Shown one piece after another: positions 1 through 7,884 of a stretch of DNA of 64,000 nucleotides (position 1 is its first letter; each line of letters opens with the position of its first letter). The notes beneath the pieces are model-generated. The model saw only the letters and a program-made list of their open reading frames with translations. It did no database searches and was not told the origin of the DNA. The stretch is from Gammaproteobacteria bacterium UBA2675 (GTDB lineage: Bacteria; Pseudomonadota; Gammaproteobacteria; Pseudomonadales; Pseudohongiellaceae), in NCBI GenBank assembly GCA_002354805.1, contig DEMH01000015.1, positions 223,230-287,229 of the forward strand, read 5' to 3'. The position numbers and the translations under genes were made by a program.

Positions 1-1
1 T

Positions 2-97
2 TTTGACGGCGACCAGCTGGAGCTGAGTTTTGAACTGCCCGCGGGTTGTTTTGCAACCGCGGTGCTGCACGAACTGCTCGACTACAGTCAGGCGTAA
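2..97 (+). CDS. truD: tRNA pseudouridine synthase D, C-terminal end (partial)
   Basis: Only the last 31 residues are inside the window. They end in a LELSFELPAGCFATAVLHEL-like tail, which is the hallmark C-terminus of TruD, the enzyme that makes pseudouridine 13 in tRNA-Glu. The reading frame is open to the window edge and stops with TAA at 95-97. In many gammaproteobacteria truD is followed by surE and then pcm; here pcm follows directly after 29 nt, so surE is missing from this slot. The call rests on a short tail and on context. Confidence 0.8.
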   Translation, partial: FDGDQLELSFELPAGCFATAVLHELLDYSQA

Positions 98-126
98 AGA
101 ACCAACAACAATTTTGCAGGTAAGCA

Positions 127-813
127 GTGAATACCATCAATCTCGCCGGCATTGGCATGACATCACAACGTACCAGGGAACGCATGATTGCTTCTCTGCT
201 GGATCGCGGTATCAAGAACTGGGCGGTACTGGATGTCATGCGAACGACGCCGCGACATATTTTCCTGGATGAGGCACTGGCTCACCGTGCCTACGAAGAT
301 ACTGCATTGCCGATTGGTTACAACCAGACCATATCGCAACCCTACGTAGTGGCGAGAATGACAGAAGCCGTATTGGGTGGCCGCGCCAGTGATGGCAGCA
401 AATTACCACGTGTGCTGGAAGTTGGAACAGGCTGTGGCTATCAGACGGCCATCCTCGCGCAACTGGCCGAGCGCGTCTGGACTGTTGAGAGAATTCAGCC
501 TTTATTGGATAAAGCCAGAAAAAATCTGGGATTGCTGAAGATCAGGAATGTACGCAGCAAACATGATGATGGCAGCCTGGGCTGGCCTGAGCACGGCCCC
601 TTTGATGCCATCGTGGCTGCTGCTGCGCCCCAGCATGTGCCAGTAGAGCTGCTTGAGCAGCTGGCTGACGGCGGACGACTGGTGATTCCGGTCGGGCGTG
701 AGAAAGGCAGCCAGGAGCTGCGTCTGATTCAGCGCCAGGGTGAAGAGTTCCACACACAGGTGCTGGAAGCCGTTAATTTCGTCCCGCTTTACATTGGACA
801 GGTTCAGTACTGA
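127..813 (+). CDS. pcm: Protein-L-isoaspartate O-methyltransferase
   Basis: Pcm methylates isoaspartyl residues in damaged cytosolic proteins using S-adenosylmethionine so that they can revert to aspartate. Visible family marks are TPRHIFLDEALAHRAYEDTA near residues 41-60, the substrate loop QTISQPYVVARM, and the SAM-binding motif VLEVGTGCGYQTA. The GTG at 127 gives 228 residues and has a GGTAA-like ribosome site. A second candidate is ATG 157 (MTSQRTRERM), where Pseudomonas homologues often begin. The next gene starts at the base after the stop, so the two are probably co-transcribed with truD upstream. Confidence 0.93.
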   Translation: MNTINLAGIGMTSQRTRERMIASLLDRGIKNWAVLDVMRTTPRHIFLDEALAHRAYEDTALPIGYNQTISQPYVVARMTEAVLGGRASDGSKLPRVLEVGTGCGYQTAILAQLAERVWTVERIQPLLDKARKNLGLLKIRNVRSKHDDGSLGWPEHGPFDAIVAAAAPQHVPVELLEQLADGGRLVIPVGREKGSQELRLIQRQGEEFHTQVLEAVNFVPLYIGQVQY

Positions 814-1686
814 ATGTCGCTCTCCAGAGAAACCAGTGCCAGGGCCAGATTGTCGGTATTTCTGAAAGGAATGGCTATGGGAGTTGCCGACGCAGTACCA
901 GGCGTGTCAGGGGGCACCATCGCGGTAATCACCGGAATCTATGAGCAGCTGGTAAATGCCTTGCGTCGCTGCAATCCGATGGCGCTCAGCCTGCTCTGGA
1001 AGCAGGGGCCGCGAGCACTTTGGACTCATATCGACGGTGCGTTTCTGTTGTCTCTGGGATTGGGCATTCTGGGCAGCCTGCTGTTGATGGCTAATCTGGT
1101 GCTTTATCTGCTTGAACATCATTTTATGTCGGTGATGGCTTTTTTCATGGGACTGGTTCTGGCCTCATCCTGGCTGTTGAACAAACAGGTGGGTATCTGG
1201 TCGATGATGAAAGTCCTGCTGTTCTGTCTGGGTTTCGCAGTGACCGGGCTGACGGCGCTGCTCAATCCCGCAGCGGGCAGCGATTCGCTGATTTATATTT
1301 TCTTCAGTGGTCTGGTTGCCATCTGTGCCATGATACTGCCGGGAATCTCAGGCGCCTTCATTCTGCTGTTGCTGGGCGTTTATGAGTATGTACTGGATGC
1401 ACTGCGTGACTTCAACCTGTCGGTAATCGCCATTTTTGCTGCCGGCTGTGCTATTGGTCTTTTGTCCTTCTCGCATGTGCTGTCTTTGACTTTCTACTAT
1501 TATCGCGAACAGACTTATGCAGTACTGACAGGTATGCTGGCTGCTTCACTGATCGTTTTGTGGCCTGGCAATGACCTTGTTGCGACGGCCGGCATAAGCG
1601 GGCAGCTGATTGCAGTGCTCCTGTCAGTTCTTGGTGCGGCTGTCATCGTGCTGTTTGCCCGCTACACAAAAGCGCCTGAACAATAA
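814..1686 (+). CDS. DUF368 family membrane protein, probable polyprenyl-phosphate transporter
   Basis: This is a 290-residue integral membrane protein with about eight hydrophobic segments. It carries the two DUF368 signatures, GVADAVPGVSGGTIAVITGIY at residues 25-45 and a repeat-like ILPGISGAFILLLLGVYEY near 180. DUF368 proteins have been shown in other bacteria to recycle undecaprenyl phosphate across the cytoplasmic membrane for cell-wall and surface polymer synthesis, and the two PG(V/I)SG re-entrant motifs fit that fold. The ATG follows the pcm stop with no gap, implying translational coupling. The transport role is inferred from the family. Confidence 0.85.
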   Translation: MSLSRETSARARLSVFLKGMAMGVADAVPGVSGGTIAVITGIYEQLVNALRRCNPMALSLLWKQGPRALWTHIDGAFLLSLGLGILGSLLLMANLVLYLLEHHFMSVMAFFMGLVLASSWLLNKQVGIWSMMKVLLFCLGFAVTGLTALLNPAAGSDSLIYIFFSGLVAICAMILPGISGAFILLLLGVYEYVLDALRDFNLSVIAIFAAGCAIGLLSFSHVLSLTFYYYREQTYAVLTGMLAASLIVLWPGNDLVATAGISGQLIAVLLSVLGAAVIVLFARYTKAPEQ

Positions 1687-1781
1687 CTCGCGCGCTTAGT
1701 AAAATACCGTCAAAATACACTGTGTGCCGTAAGCATACGGCCTCAACAGCTTCCATCGCAGTGAGTCTGCAGGAGAGTGGT

Positions 1782-2915
1782 ATGTCGTACATCGGAGTTG
1801 CCGAGGGGGTGCGCCAGCGTGGCTGGTTGCAGTGGAGCCTGGCGGGAGCACTTTCATTCCTGATGGCATGCAGCAGCAGCTATGAAGCGCCTATCGATGA
1901 CAGAAGCAATAACCTGGAGCGTCAGCGCGCGGAAATACTCAGCAGCGGCCAGAGTGGCAGCGGCGTCGCACGGAATCCCGCAACGACTTCGCCAGCCCCG
2001 CAGAGCGCCACCACCAGTCAGGGCCAGGTGGGTTCGGCTGCGACTGTGATTCGCCCGGTTGCCATTGGTGGCGGAGTAAGGAGGGTTTCAAGCGATACTG
2101 CAACGGCGGATGAAGCCTCGCCTTCGCAGGGCCCGTCGACCACATCGTCGGCGCCACTTTCCTCATCGAATGGGCAAAGCTCCACACCTGCTCAGCAGCA
2201 GTCCGTTAGCTCATCTGCCGAGCGAACTGCAGCTCCAAATCACGGCCAGACAACTGGCACAGTGCATGTTGTGGCGCGTGGCGACACCCTTTACTCGATT
2301 GCCTGGACCTATAATCTCGATGTCAGAACTGTCGCACTGGTGAATAATCTTAATCCGCCCTATACCATTTTTCCCGGCCAGCGTCTTATCGTCAGTGATC
2401 AGGCAATAGCCAGCTCTGCTTTGTCGAATATGCCAGATATTCCAGCATCACCTGCTGGTGAGAATATTGCCAGCTCGGAAGGCCAGCGCCCAAGCGAATC
2501 TGTTGCTGCCCGGCGTACTGGCAGTATCAATACCAGAACTCTGGACGGTGTACAGTGGCAATGGCCAGCTGATGGTCGTCTGTTAAGTACCTTCTCTGAC
2601 ACCCAGGCACGTCGAGGTATCAATATCGCCGGTGCCAGGGGAAATCCTGTTTACGCGGCTGCGGACGGGGATGTTGTGTACGCTGGGCAGGGAATTCAGG
2701 GTGCCGGGAACCTGGTTATACTGCGTCACAGTGCGCGTCACCTGAGTGCTTACATGTACAACAGTCGCGTCCTGGTGGGTGAAGGCGACAGTGTGCGTGG
2801 TGGCGACAAAATAGCAGAGATCGGCACTGGCCCGGATGGGCGCGATCTGCTGCATTTTGAAGTTCGCGTCGACGGTAAACCCAGTGATCCCACTGGTTTT
2901 CTGCCTTCGCGATAG
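1782..2915 (+). CDS. nlpD: LysM/M23 lipoprotein NlpD, murein hydrolase activator
   Basis: A 377-residue outer-membrane lipoprotein. The start at 1782 is preceded by AGGAGAG. The signal peptide ends in a lipobox (FLMAC). A long Ser/Gln/Thr-rich linker follows, then one LysM domain (HVVARGDTLYSIAWTYNLDV, about residues 160-205) and a C-terminal M23 fold. The M23 metal ligands are degenerate: the usual H-x3-D is replaced by RRGIN. This fits NlpD, which activates the amidase AmiC at the septum rather than cleaving murein itself. It sits directly upstream of rpoS as in most relatives, where rpoS promoters lie inside nlpD. Confidence 0.9.
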   Translation: MSYIGVAEGVRQRGWLQWSLAGALSFLMACSSSYEAPIDDRSNNLERQRAEILSSGQSGSGVARNPATTSPAPQSATTSQGQVGSAATVIRPVAIGGGVRRVSSDTATADEASPSQGPSTTSSAPLSSSNGQSSTPAQQQSVSSSAERTAAPNHGQTTGTVHVVARGDTLYSIAWTYNLDVRTVALVNNLNPPYTIFPGQRLIVSDQAIASSALSNMPDIPASPAGENIASSEGQRPSESVAARRTGSINTRTLDGVQWQWPADGRLLSTFSDTQARRGINIAGARGNPVYAAADGDVVYAGQGIQGAGNLVILRHSARHLSAYMYNSRVLVGEGDSVRGGDKIAEIGTGPDGRDLLHFEVRVDGKPSDPTGFLPSR

Positions 2916-3017
2916 AGCAGCCGGCATATTGGCTGTTTTGTGAGATTGCGCACAATTTAAACTGGCTGATCCAGTATTGTGCCGCTTCGGTCTTGCGTCG
3001 ATTCTCCTGTGTGATAG

Positions 3018-3053
3018 CTTAACGATCGTTCGTTTAACAATCGATCGTTTAAG
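3018..3053 (+). promoter_or_regulatory. Repeated CGATCGTT palindromes upstream of rpoS
   Basis: Two CGATCG cores at 3023-3028 and 3042-3047 are flanked by CTTAA on the left and TTTAAG on the right. Together they form an imperfect inverted repeat and also a direct repeat of CGATCGTT spaced 19 nt. AACGATCGTT at 3021-3030 is a perfect palindrome of the AAC-N4-GTT type typical of TetR-family operators. In Pseudomonas the TetR protein PsrA activates rpoS through a C/GAAAC-N2-4-GTTTG/C site. Assigning this site to a PsrA homologue is inference. Confidence 0.45.
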
Positions 3054-3095
3054 AAAGCTTTTATGTAAAAATGCTATCAGGGGGAAAGCAAGATA

Positions 3096-3938
3096 ATGGA
3101 ATATCGTTCTGCGGCATTGGATGCCGAATCCGCTTACATTCGTGAAGTCTCTCCGATAAATCTGCTTAGCTACGATGATGAGGTCAAACTCGCACGTGCC
3201 GCGCGCCAGGGGGACATGTTTAGTCGTGGCGAAATGATCCGCCACAATCTCAGGCTGGTCTTGAGTGTCGCGCGCAAATACCGTAGCCGTGGCCTGGCAT
3301 TTCTGGATCTGGTGGAAGAAGGAAATCTTGGCCTTATCCGGGCTGTCGACAAATATGATCCGGAGCGAGGCTACCGTTTCTCTACCTATGCAACCTGGTG
3401 GATCAAGCAGAACGTGGAAAGGGGGATCATGAACTACGCACGCAATGTGCGTCTGCCCGTCCATATCATCAAGGAAATCAGTTTGTGCCTACGGACAGAG
3501 CGCGAGCTTGGTGCAGAGCTTGGGCGCCAGCCTCGCCGGGTCGAGCTGGCGGAGGCGCTAAACAAACCGCTGGCACAGTTGGATGCATTGCTGGACTGCC
3601 ACGAATCCAGCTTCGATTCGACGGACTGTCCCCCGGACCCTGACGAAGTATCGGCCGATGACATGGATGTGGCAGATTCAGCTGACCCAATGGAGAGGCT
3701 GCATGCCAGTACCCGTAAGCTGACTCTGCATCGCTGGCTTGCGGCGCTTGGAGAGCGACAGCGTGAGGTGATCATTCGCCGTTTCGGTCTGCTGGGGCAT
3801 CAGGCCGATACGCTTGAGAACGTCGGCAGGGAAGTGGGCTTGACGCGCGAACGTGTCAGGCAGCTGCAGCTGGAGGCGATCCGACGCCTGCGCAGCATGG
3901 CGAGTTCGGAAGGATGTGATATTTCGGTGTTTTTTTGA
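3096..3938 (+). CDS. rpoS: RNA polymerase sigma factor RpoS, short form
   Basis: This sigma-70 family factor has 280 residues against about 330 for E. coli RpoS. Regions 2.1-2.4 (NLRLVLSVARKY, FLDLVEEGNLGLIRAVDKYD, RFSTYATWWIKQNVE), 3 and 4 (RQREVIIRRFGLLGHQ, VGLTRERVRQLQLEAIRRLR) are intact. The protein begins almost at region 1.2, so region 1.1 is absent. An in-frame TAA at 3066-3068 rules out a longer N-terminus. Location after nlpD and before fdxA-mutS supports RpoS over another group 2 sigma factor. It should direct the general stress and stationary-phase programme. Region 2.4 and 4.2 residues differ slightly from the enterobacterial protein. Confidence 0.88.
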   Translation: MEYRSAALDAESAYIREVSPINLLSYDDEVKLARAARQGDMFSRGEMIRHNLRLVLSVARKYRSRGLAFLDLVEEGNLGLIRAVDKYDPERGYRFSTYATWWIKQNVERGIMNYARNVRLPVHIIKEISLCLRTERELGAELGRQPRRVELAEALNKPLAQLDALLDCHESSFDSTDCPPDPDEVSADDMDVADSADPMERLHASTRKLTLHRWLAALGERQREVIIRRFGLLGHQADTLENVGREVGLTRERVRQLQLEAIRRLRSMASSEGCDISVFF

Positions 3939-3952
3939 TGTTGCGGCAGGTG

Positions 3953-3980
3953 TTCAGCGCCTGTTGATCCAGGCGCTGAA
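3953..3980. terminator. Hairpin between convergent rpoS and fdxA
   Basis: A perfect 11-bp stem (TTCAGCGCCTG / CAGGCGCTGAA) with a 6-nt loop lies 14 nt after the rpoS stop and 20 nt beyond the fdxA stop. No U-tract follows on either strand. It probably serves as a shared terminator or 3'-end protector. Confidence 0.6.
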
Positions 3981-4000
3981 AAGCCGGCAGACAGGCGGAT

Positions 4001-4324
4001 TTACTTGACCAGGTGCTCAATCTTTCCTGGGACGCCATTCCACTTTTCGGCTTCTTCCATCGGTGGCTTCATCTGGGTGATGTTGGGCCATTTTTCTGCC
4101 AGTTCCGCGTTCAGATCCAGGAACTGTTTCTGGTCGTCTGGCAGCTCGTCTTCAGCGAATATGGCATCTACCGGACATTCTGGCTCACACAGCGCACAAT
4201 CGATGCACTCATCAGGGTGAATGACCAGGAAATTGGGGCCTTCATAGAAGCAGTCCACCGGGCAGACTTCCACGCAATCTGTGTGTTTGCAGTTAATGCA
4301 GTTTTCGCCGACTACAAATGTCAT
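4001..4324 (-). CDS. fdxA: Seven-iron ferredoxin FdxA
   Basis: A 107-residue ferredoxin. The N-terminal half carries CINCKHTDCVEVCPVDC and ECIDCALCEPECPVD, the cysteine pattern of a [3Fe-4S]/[4Fe-4S] ferredoxin of the Azotobacter FdI/FdxA type, followed by the usual C-terminal tail of about 45 residues. It is a cytosolic electron carrier. The same gene sits between rpoS and mutS in Pseudomonas. It is transcribed against rpoS and in the same direction as mutS, 88 nt downstream of it. Confidence 0.95.
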   Translation of the reverse strand: MTFVVGENCINCKHTDCVEVCPVDCFYEGPNFLVIHPDECIDCALCEPECPVDAIFAEDELPDDQKQFLDLNAELAEKWPNITQMKPPMEEAEKWNGVPGKIEHLVK

Positions 4325-4412
4325 GTTTTATTCCAGTCCTGTTGAATCGGTGCAGCGTCAAAAGTGAAGCGGCATTATAAGTCACCTGAGGCGTCGGGGC
4401 CAAGGAGGGTTT

Positions 4413-7100
4413 TCATGTTCCAGGCAGCTGCTTCTTCAGACGATAGATCAGCTCCAGTGCCTGTCTGGGAGTCAGTGCGTCGGGATCAGCGGCAGACAGC
4501 AGTTCCAGGGCCGGGTGGTGCTGCGGTGCAAAAAGATCATTCTGTGCCGGGCCTTTGCTGACGGCAGCCTGCGTTTGGCGTTTCCCACTGGGAGGATTGA
4601 TGTCAGCTGAGTCCATAACGGTGTCCTTCGAGCGCAGCGCCTGCTGTTCCAGTTCATGCAGTTTGCGGTGGGCCTGCTGGATCACATTTGCGGGGATTCC
4701 TGCCAGTTGCGCCACCTGCAGGCCGTAACTCTGATTGGCTGGTCCTGGTTTGACGCTGTGCATAAATACTATGCCGCTGGCGTGTTCGGTAGCATCCAGG
4801 TGAACGTTGCCGATAGCAGGGTACTGATCAGCCAGCACGGTCAGCTCAAAATAGTGCGTCGCGAACAGCGTCATTGCCTGCAACTGTTCAGCAATATATA
4901 CGGCGCTGGCCCAGGCCAGCGACAAGCCATCAAAGGTACTGGTGCCGCGTCCTACTTCGTCCATCAGCACCAGGCTCTGTGCCGTGGCGTTGTGCAGAAT
5001 GTTGGCGGTTTCCGTCATTTCCACCATGAATGTGGAGCGCCCTCCCGCCAGGTCGTCGGATGAACCAATGCGAGTGAAGATGCGATCAACTGGGCCGATG
5101 CGCGCGGCTCTTGCTGGCACATGACTGCCGCAATATGCCAGCAGCACGATAAGTGCTGTCTGGCGCATGTAGGTCGATTTACCACCCATATTGGGGCCGG
5201 TAATGATAAGCATGTCGTGCGACTCACCCAGCGAGGTGTCATTGGCGACAAATTGGGTTTCCAGGACCTGTTCAACAACCGGGTGACGTCCCTGTTCGAT
5301 GGCAATCCCGCTCTCTTCGGTCAGTTGCGGTGGCGCCCAGTCGAGATTCAGGGCGCGCTCGGCAAAATTGCAAAGCACATCCAGCTCGGCGAGAGCCTGC
5401 GCGCTGTCCTGAAGTTCCGCCAATTGCGCAGCCACCCGCTCCAGCAAATCTTCATAAAGCGCTTTCTCTCTCGCCAGGGCTTTGCTGTTGGCGCTCAGAA
5501 CTTTGTCCTCAAAGGTTTTCAGCTCGGGTGTGATGAACCGCTCCGCATTCTTGAGCGTCTGCCTGCGCTGGAATTCAGCAGGCATCTCGGCAGCCTGGGA
5601 TTTACTGACTTCAATGTAGTAGCCATGAACCCGGTTGTAACCGACTTTGAGGGTGCTCAGGCCAGTTCTCTGTTTTTCACGTATTTCCAGATCGACCAGG
5701 TACTGCCCGGCATTACTGCTAAGGGCCCGCAGCTCGTCAAGCTCGGCGTCATAGCCCTCGGCGATCACGCCGCCTTCGCGGATGACAACAGGGGGGTTAT
5801 CAATTACTGCGCGCGTCAACAGTTCGGCCAGTCCGGGGAACTCGGCGATGCTTGTTTGCAGGTTTACCAGCTGAGGCGTTTCTCGCTGCGCGAGGATTGG
5901 CCGCAGCTGTGCCTGCAGTTCTGGCAGGGCCGAAAGGGCATCACGCAGTCTGGCCAGGTCGCGGGGTCTTGCTGATCGCAAAGCTACCCTCGCCAGGATT
6001 CGTTCGGTATCGCCAATCTGCTTGAGAATCGGCTGCAGTGTCTCGAATCGATAGTCCGCCAGCAGCTCCGCGACGGCCTGTTGACGCAGCTGAAGGGCAT
6101 GGCGATCTCGCAGCGGCCTGTTGAGCCAGCGATTAAGCAATCGACTCGCCATCGGTGACACGGTGCGATCCACCACCGACATCAGCGTGTTGGTAGTACC
6201 GCCGCCGAGGTTACGATCGATTTCCAGATTTCTGCGGCTTGCAGCGTCGAGGATCAGGGCATCGTCGGGCTGTTCAACACTCAGACGCTGCATGTGCGGC
6301 AAGCTGGATCGTTGTGTGTCCTTTGCATAGCTGAGCAGCGCGCCCGCTGCCTGAATGGCCAGAGGCAGGTGTTCACAGCCAAAGCCACGCAGGTCACGAG
6401 TCTGAAAATGGCTGGTCAGCAGTCGGTGACAGCTGTCGGCATCAAACTCCCAGACAGGGCGGCGGCGGGCGCCGTTGCGCTGGGTCACAGCTGTCGGGAA
6501 TTCGATCGCATCGTTGTAGAGGATTTCAGCTGGCCTGATTCGCTCGAGTTCCGCCAGCAGTGACTCCTGACTGCCAGCTTCGCAGACATGAAAGCGCCCG
6601 GCACTGATATCCATCCACGCCAGACCGTAGTGCTCTGCGCCGCCATGATCCTGAACGCCGGTCACTGCCAGCAGCACGCAGTCACTGCGTTCCTTTAACA
6701 ATGCTTCGTCGCTGACGGTACCCGGTGTGACAATTCTGACGACCTGTCGCTCAACCGGGCCTTTTGAGGTGGCCGGGTCACCGATCTGCTCACAGATCGC
6801 GACGGAGCGGCCCAGTTCCACGAGTCTGGCCAGGTAGCGTTCTGCAGAATGATATGGGACGCCGCACATCGGGATGGGTTTGCCGTTGGAATTACCCCGG
6901 GCCGTCAGTGTGATGTCGAGCAGCTCTGCAGCCTGAGTGGCGTCATCGTAGAAAAGTTCGTAAAAATCGCCCATACGGTAGAACAGCAAATGATCTGGCT
7001 GTTGCGCCTTGATCCGCAAAAACTGCTGCATCATCGGCGTATGGGACTGTAGGTCTTTTTCTGAAATCACAGGAGCTGTTGTCTGGGGTTTGTGAGTCAC
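4413..7100 (-). CDS. mutS: DNA mismatch repair protein MutS
   Basis: MutS recognises mispaired bases and recruits MutL. The mismatch-binding N-terminal domain is seen as HTPMMQQFLRIK with FYRMGDFYELFYDDA (the Phe-x-Glu reading-head motif FYEL). It is followed by connector, lever and clamp domains and a C-terminal ABC ATPase (Walker A TGPNMGGKSTYMRQ, Walker B LVLMDEVGRGTSTFDG). A frame open back to 7313 would run into cinA. The GTG at 7100 is preferred because it places the start about 20 residues before HTPMMQQ, as in relatives, giving 895 residues. No strong ribosome site is visible there, so the start is tentative. Confidence 0.95.
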   Translation of the reverse strand: MTHKPQTTAPVISEKDLQSHTPMMQQFLRIKAQQPDHLLFYRMGDFYELFYDDATQAAELLDITLTARGNSNGKPIPMCGVPYHSAERYLARLVELGRSVAICEQIGDPATSKGPVERQVVRIVTPGTVSDEALLKERSDCVLLAVTGVQDHGGAEHYGLAWMDISAGRFHVCEAGSQESLLAELERIRPAEILYNDAIEFPTAVTQRNGARRRPVWEFDADSCHRLLTSHFQTRDLRGFGCEHLPLAIQAAGALLSYAKDTQRSSLPHMQRLSVEQPDDALILDAASRRNLEIDRNLGGGTTNTLMSVVDRTVSPMASRLLNRWLNRPLRDRHALQLRQQAVAELLADYRFETLQPILKQIGDTERILARVALRSARPRDLARLRDALSALPELQAQLRPILAQRETPQLVNLQTSIAEFPGLAELLTRAVIDNPPVVIREGGVIAEGYDAELDELRALSSNAGQYLVDLEIREKQRTGLSTLKVGYNRVHGYYIEVSKSQAAEMPAEFQRRQTLKNAERFITPELKTFEDKVLSANSKALAREKALYEDLLERVAAQLAELQDSAQALAELDVLCNFAERALNLDWAPPQLTEESGIAIEQGRHPVVEQVLETQFVANDTSLGESHDMLIITGPNMGGKSTYMRQTALIVLLAYCGSHVPARAARIGPVDRIFTRIGSSDDLAGGRSTFMVEMTETANILHNATAQSLVLMDEVGRGTSTFDGLSLAWASAVYIAEQLQAMTLFATHYFELTVLADQYPAIGNVHLDATEHASGIVFMHSVKPGPANQSYGLQVAQLAGIPANVIQQAHRKLHELEQQALRSKDTVMDSADINPPSGKRQTQAAVSKGPAQNDLFAPQHHPALELLSAADPDALTPRQALELIYRLKKQLPGT

Positions 7101-7268
7101 GGGTACTGGTGCCAAAATTCTGTCAATCGGTATCTGCAGGTGTCGCTGCCGAATCACTGCATTCGCAAGCGGCACAGAGTAGCAGACCTGAGAGGCCTCG
7201 AACAGCGTTGGCTGTGGGCCCTGCAAAGTGATGCGGCAGACCGCATTATTGATGTTAGACTTCAGCGC

Positions 7269-7781
7269 ATGGATAACGAAATCTACATGCTGGCTGAATC
7301 TATTGGCCGACAACTTTCCCGCAGGGGGCTGTCAGTCACCGTTGCCGAATCCTGCACCGGCGGTGGCCTTGCTCACGCGCTGACGGATGTGCCCGGAAGT
7401 TCCGGCTGGTTTGGACTTGGGCTGGTTACCTATGCCAACTCTGCCAAGCATCGTCTGCTGGAAGTGCCCCTGGAGTGTCTGGAAGGCGAACAGGCGCCGG
7501 GAGCTGTGAGCGAACCGACCGTACGTCATATGGCGACTGGCGCCCTCAAGGCTTCTGCCGCAGATTTTGCGATTGCCACCAGTGGTATTGCCGGTCCCGG
7601 TGGTGGAACCGAGCGAAAACCTGTGGGCACTGTCTGGATTGCCTGGGCCTGCCGGGGCAGCAGAGACAATGTCGAAATGCGCACATCCTGCCAGGTTTAT
7701 GATGGAGATCGTGAACAGATACGGCGACAGGCCGTGGTTGCGGCGCTTGGTGGGCTGCTGGAATGGCTGCAGGAATCTTAA
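7269..7781 (+). CDS. pncC: CinA-type nicotinamide-nucleotide amidase
   Basis: This 170-residue protein matches the C-terminal (CinA_C) domain only. Marks are VAESCTGGGLAHALTDVPGSS near residues 24-44, GLVTYANSAKHRLL, and TSGIAGPGGGTERKPVGTVW. The family deamidates nicotinamide mononucleotide in the pyridine nucleotide cycle. The start at 7269 (MDNEIYMLAE) leaves a 168-nt divergent gap to mutS. Stand-alone CinA_C genes directly upstream of recA are common in gammaproteobacteria, so the gene may be named cinA in some annotations. Confidence 0.9.
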   Translation: MDNEIYMLAESIGRQLSRRGLSVTVAESCTGGGLAHALTDVPGSSGWFGLGLVTYANSAKHRLLEVPLECLEGEQAPGAVSEPTVRHMATGALKASAADFAIATSGIAGPGGGTERKPVGTVWIAWACRGSRDNVEMRTSCQVYDGDREQIRRQAVVAALGGLLEWLQES

Positions 7782-7791
7782 TTTTTGATAC

Positions 7792-7811
7792 TACTGGTTG
7801 AATATACAGTA
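7792..7811 (+). promoter_or_regulatory. LexA (SOS) box in the recA promoter
   Basis: TACTG-GTTGAATATA-CAGTA contains CTG-N10-CAG at 7794-7809 and matches the gammaproteobacterial LexA operator. It lies between a TTGATA at 7785-7790 (possible -35) and TATATG at 7810-7815 (possible -10), so LexA binding would block polymerase. Transcription of recA-recX is therefore expected to be DNA-damage inducible. Confidence 0.85.
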
Positions 7812-7884
7812 TATGTCTGCTTTAATATCTGACAAGTCCGGTATTTAATTCTCAACAACTGATTTTAACAACAGGATATGACCA

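Noticed and set aside
2583..3464. A 293-codon frame antisense to nlpD and rpoS
   Set aside because: It runs through the rpoS promoter and two well-supported genes on the other strand; the translation has no recognisable domain.
5121..5975. A 284-codon frame antisense to mutS
   Set aside because: Shadow of the MutS coding strand.
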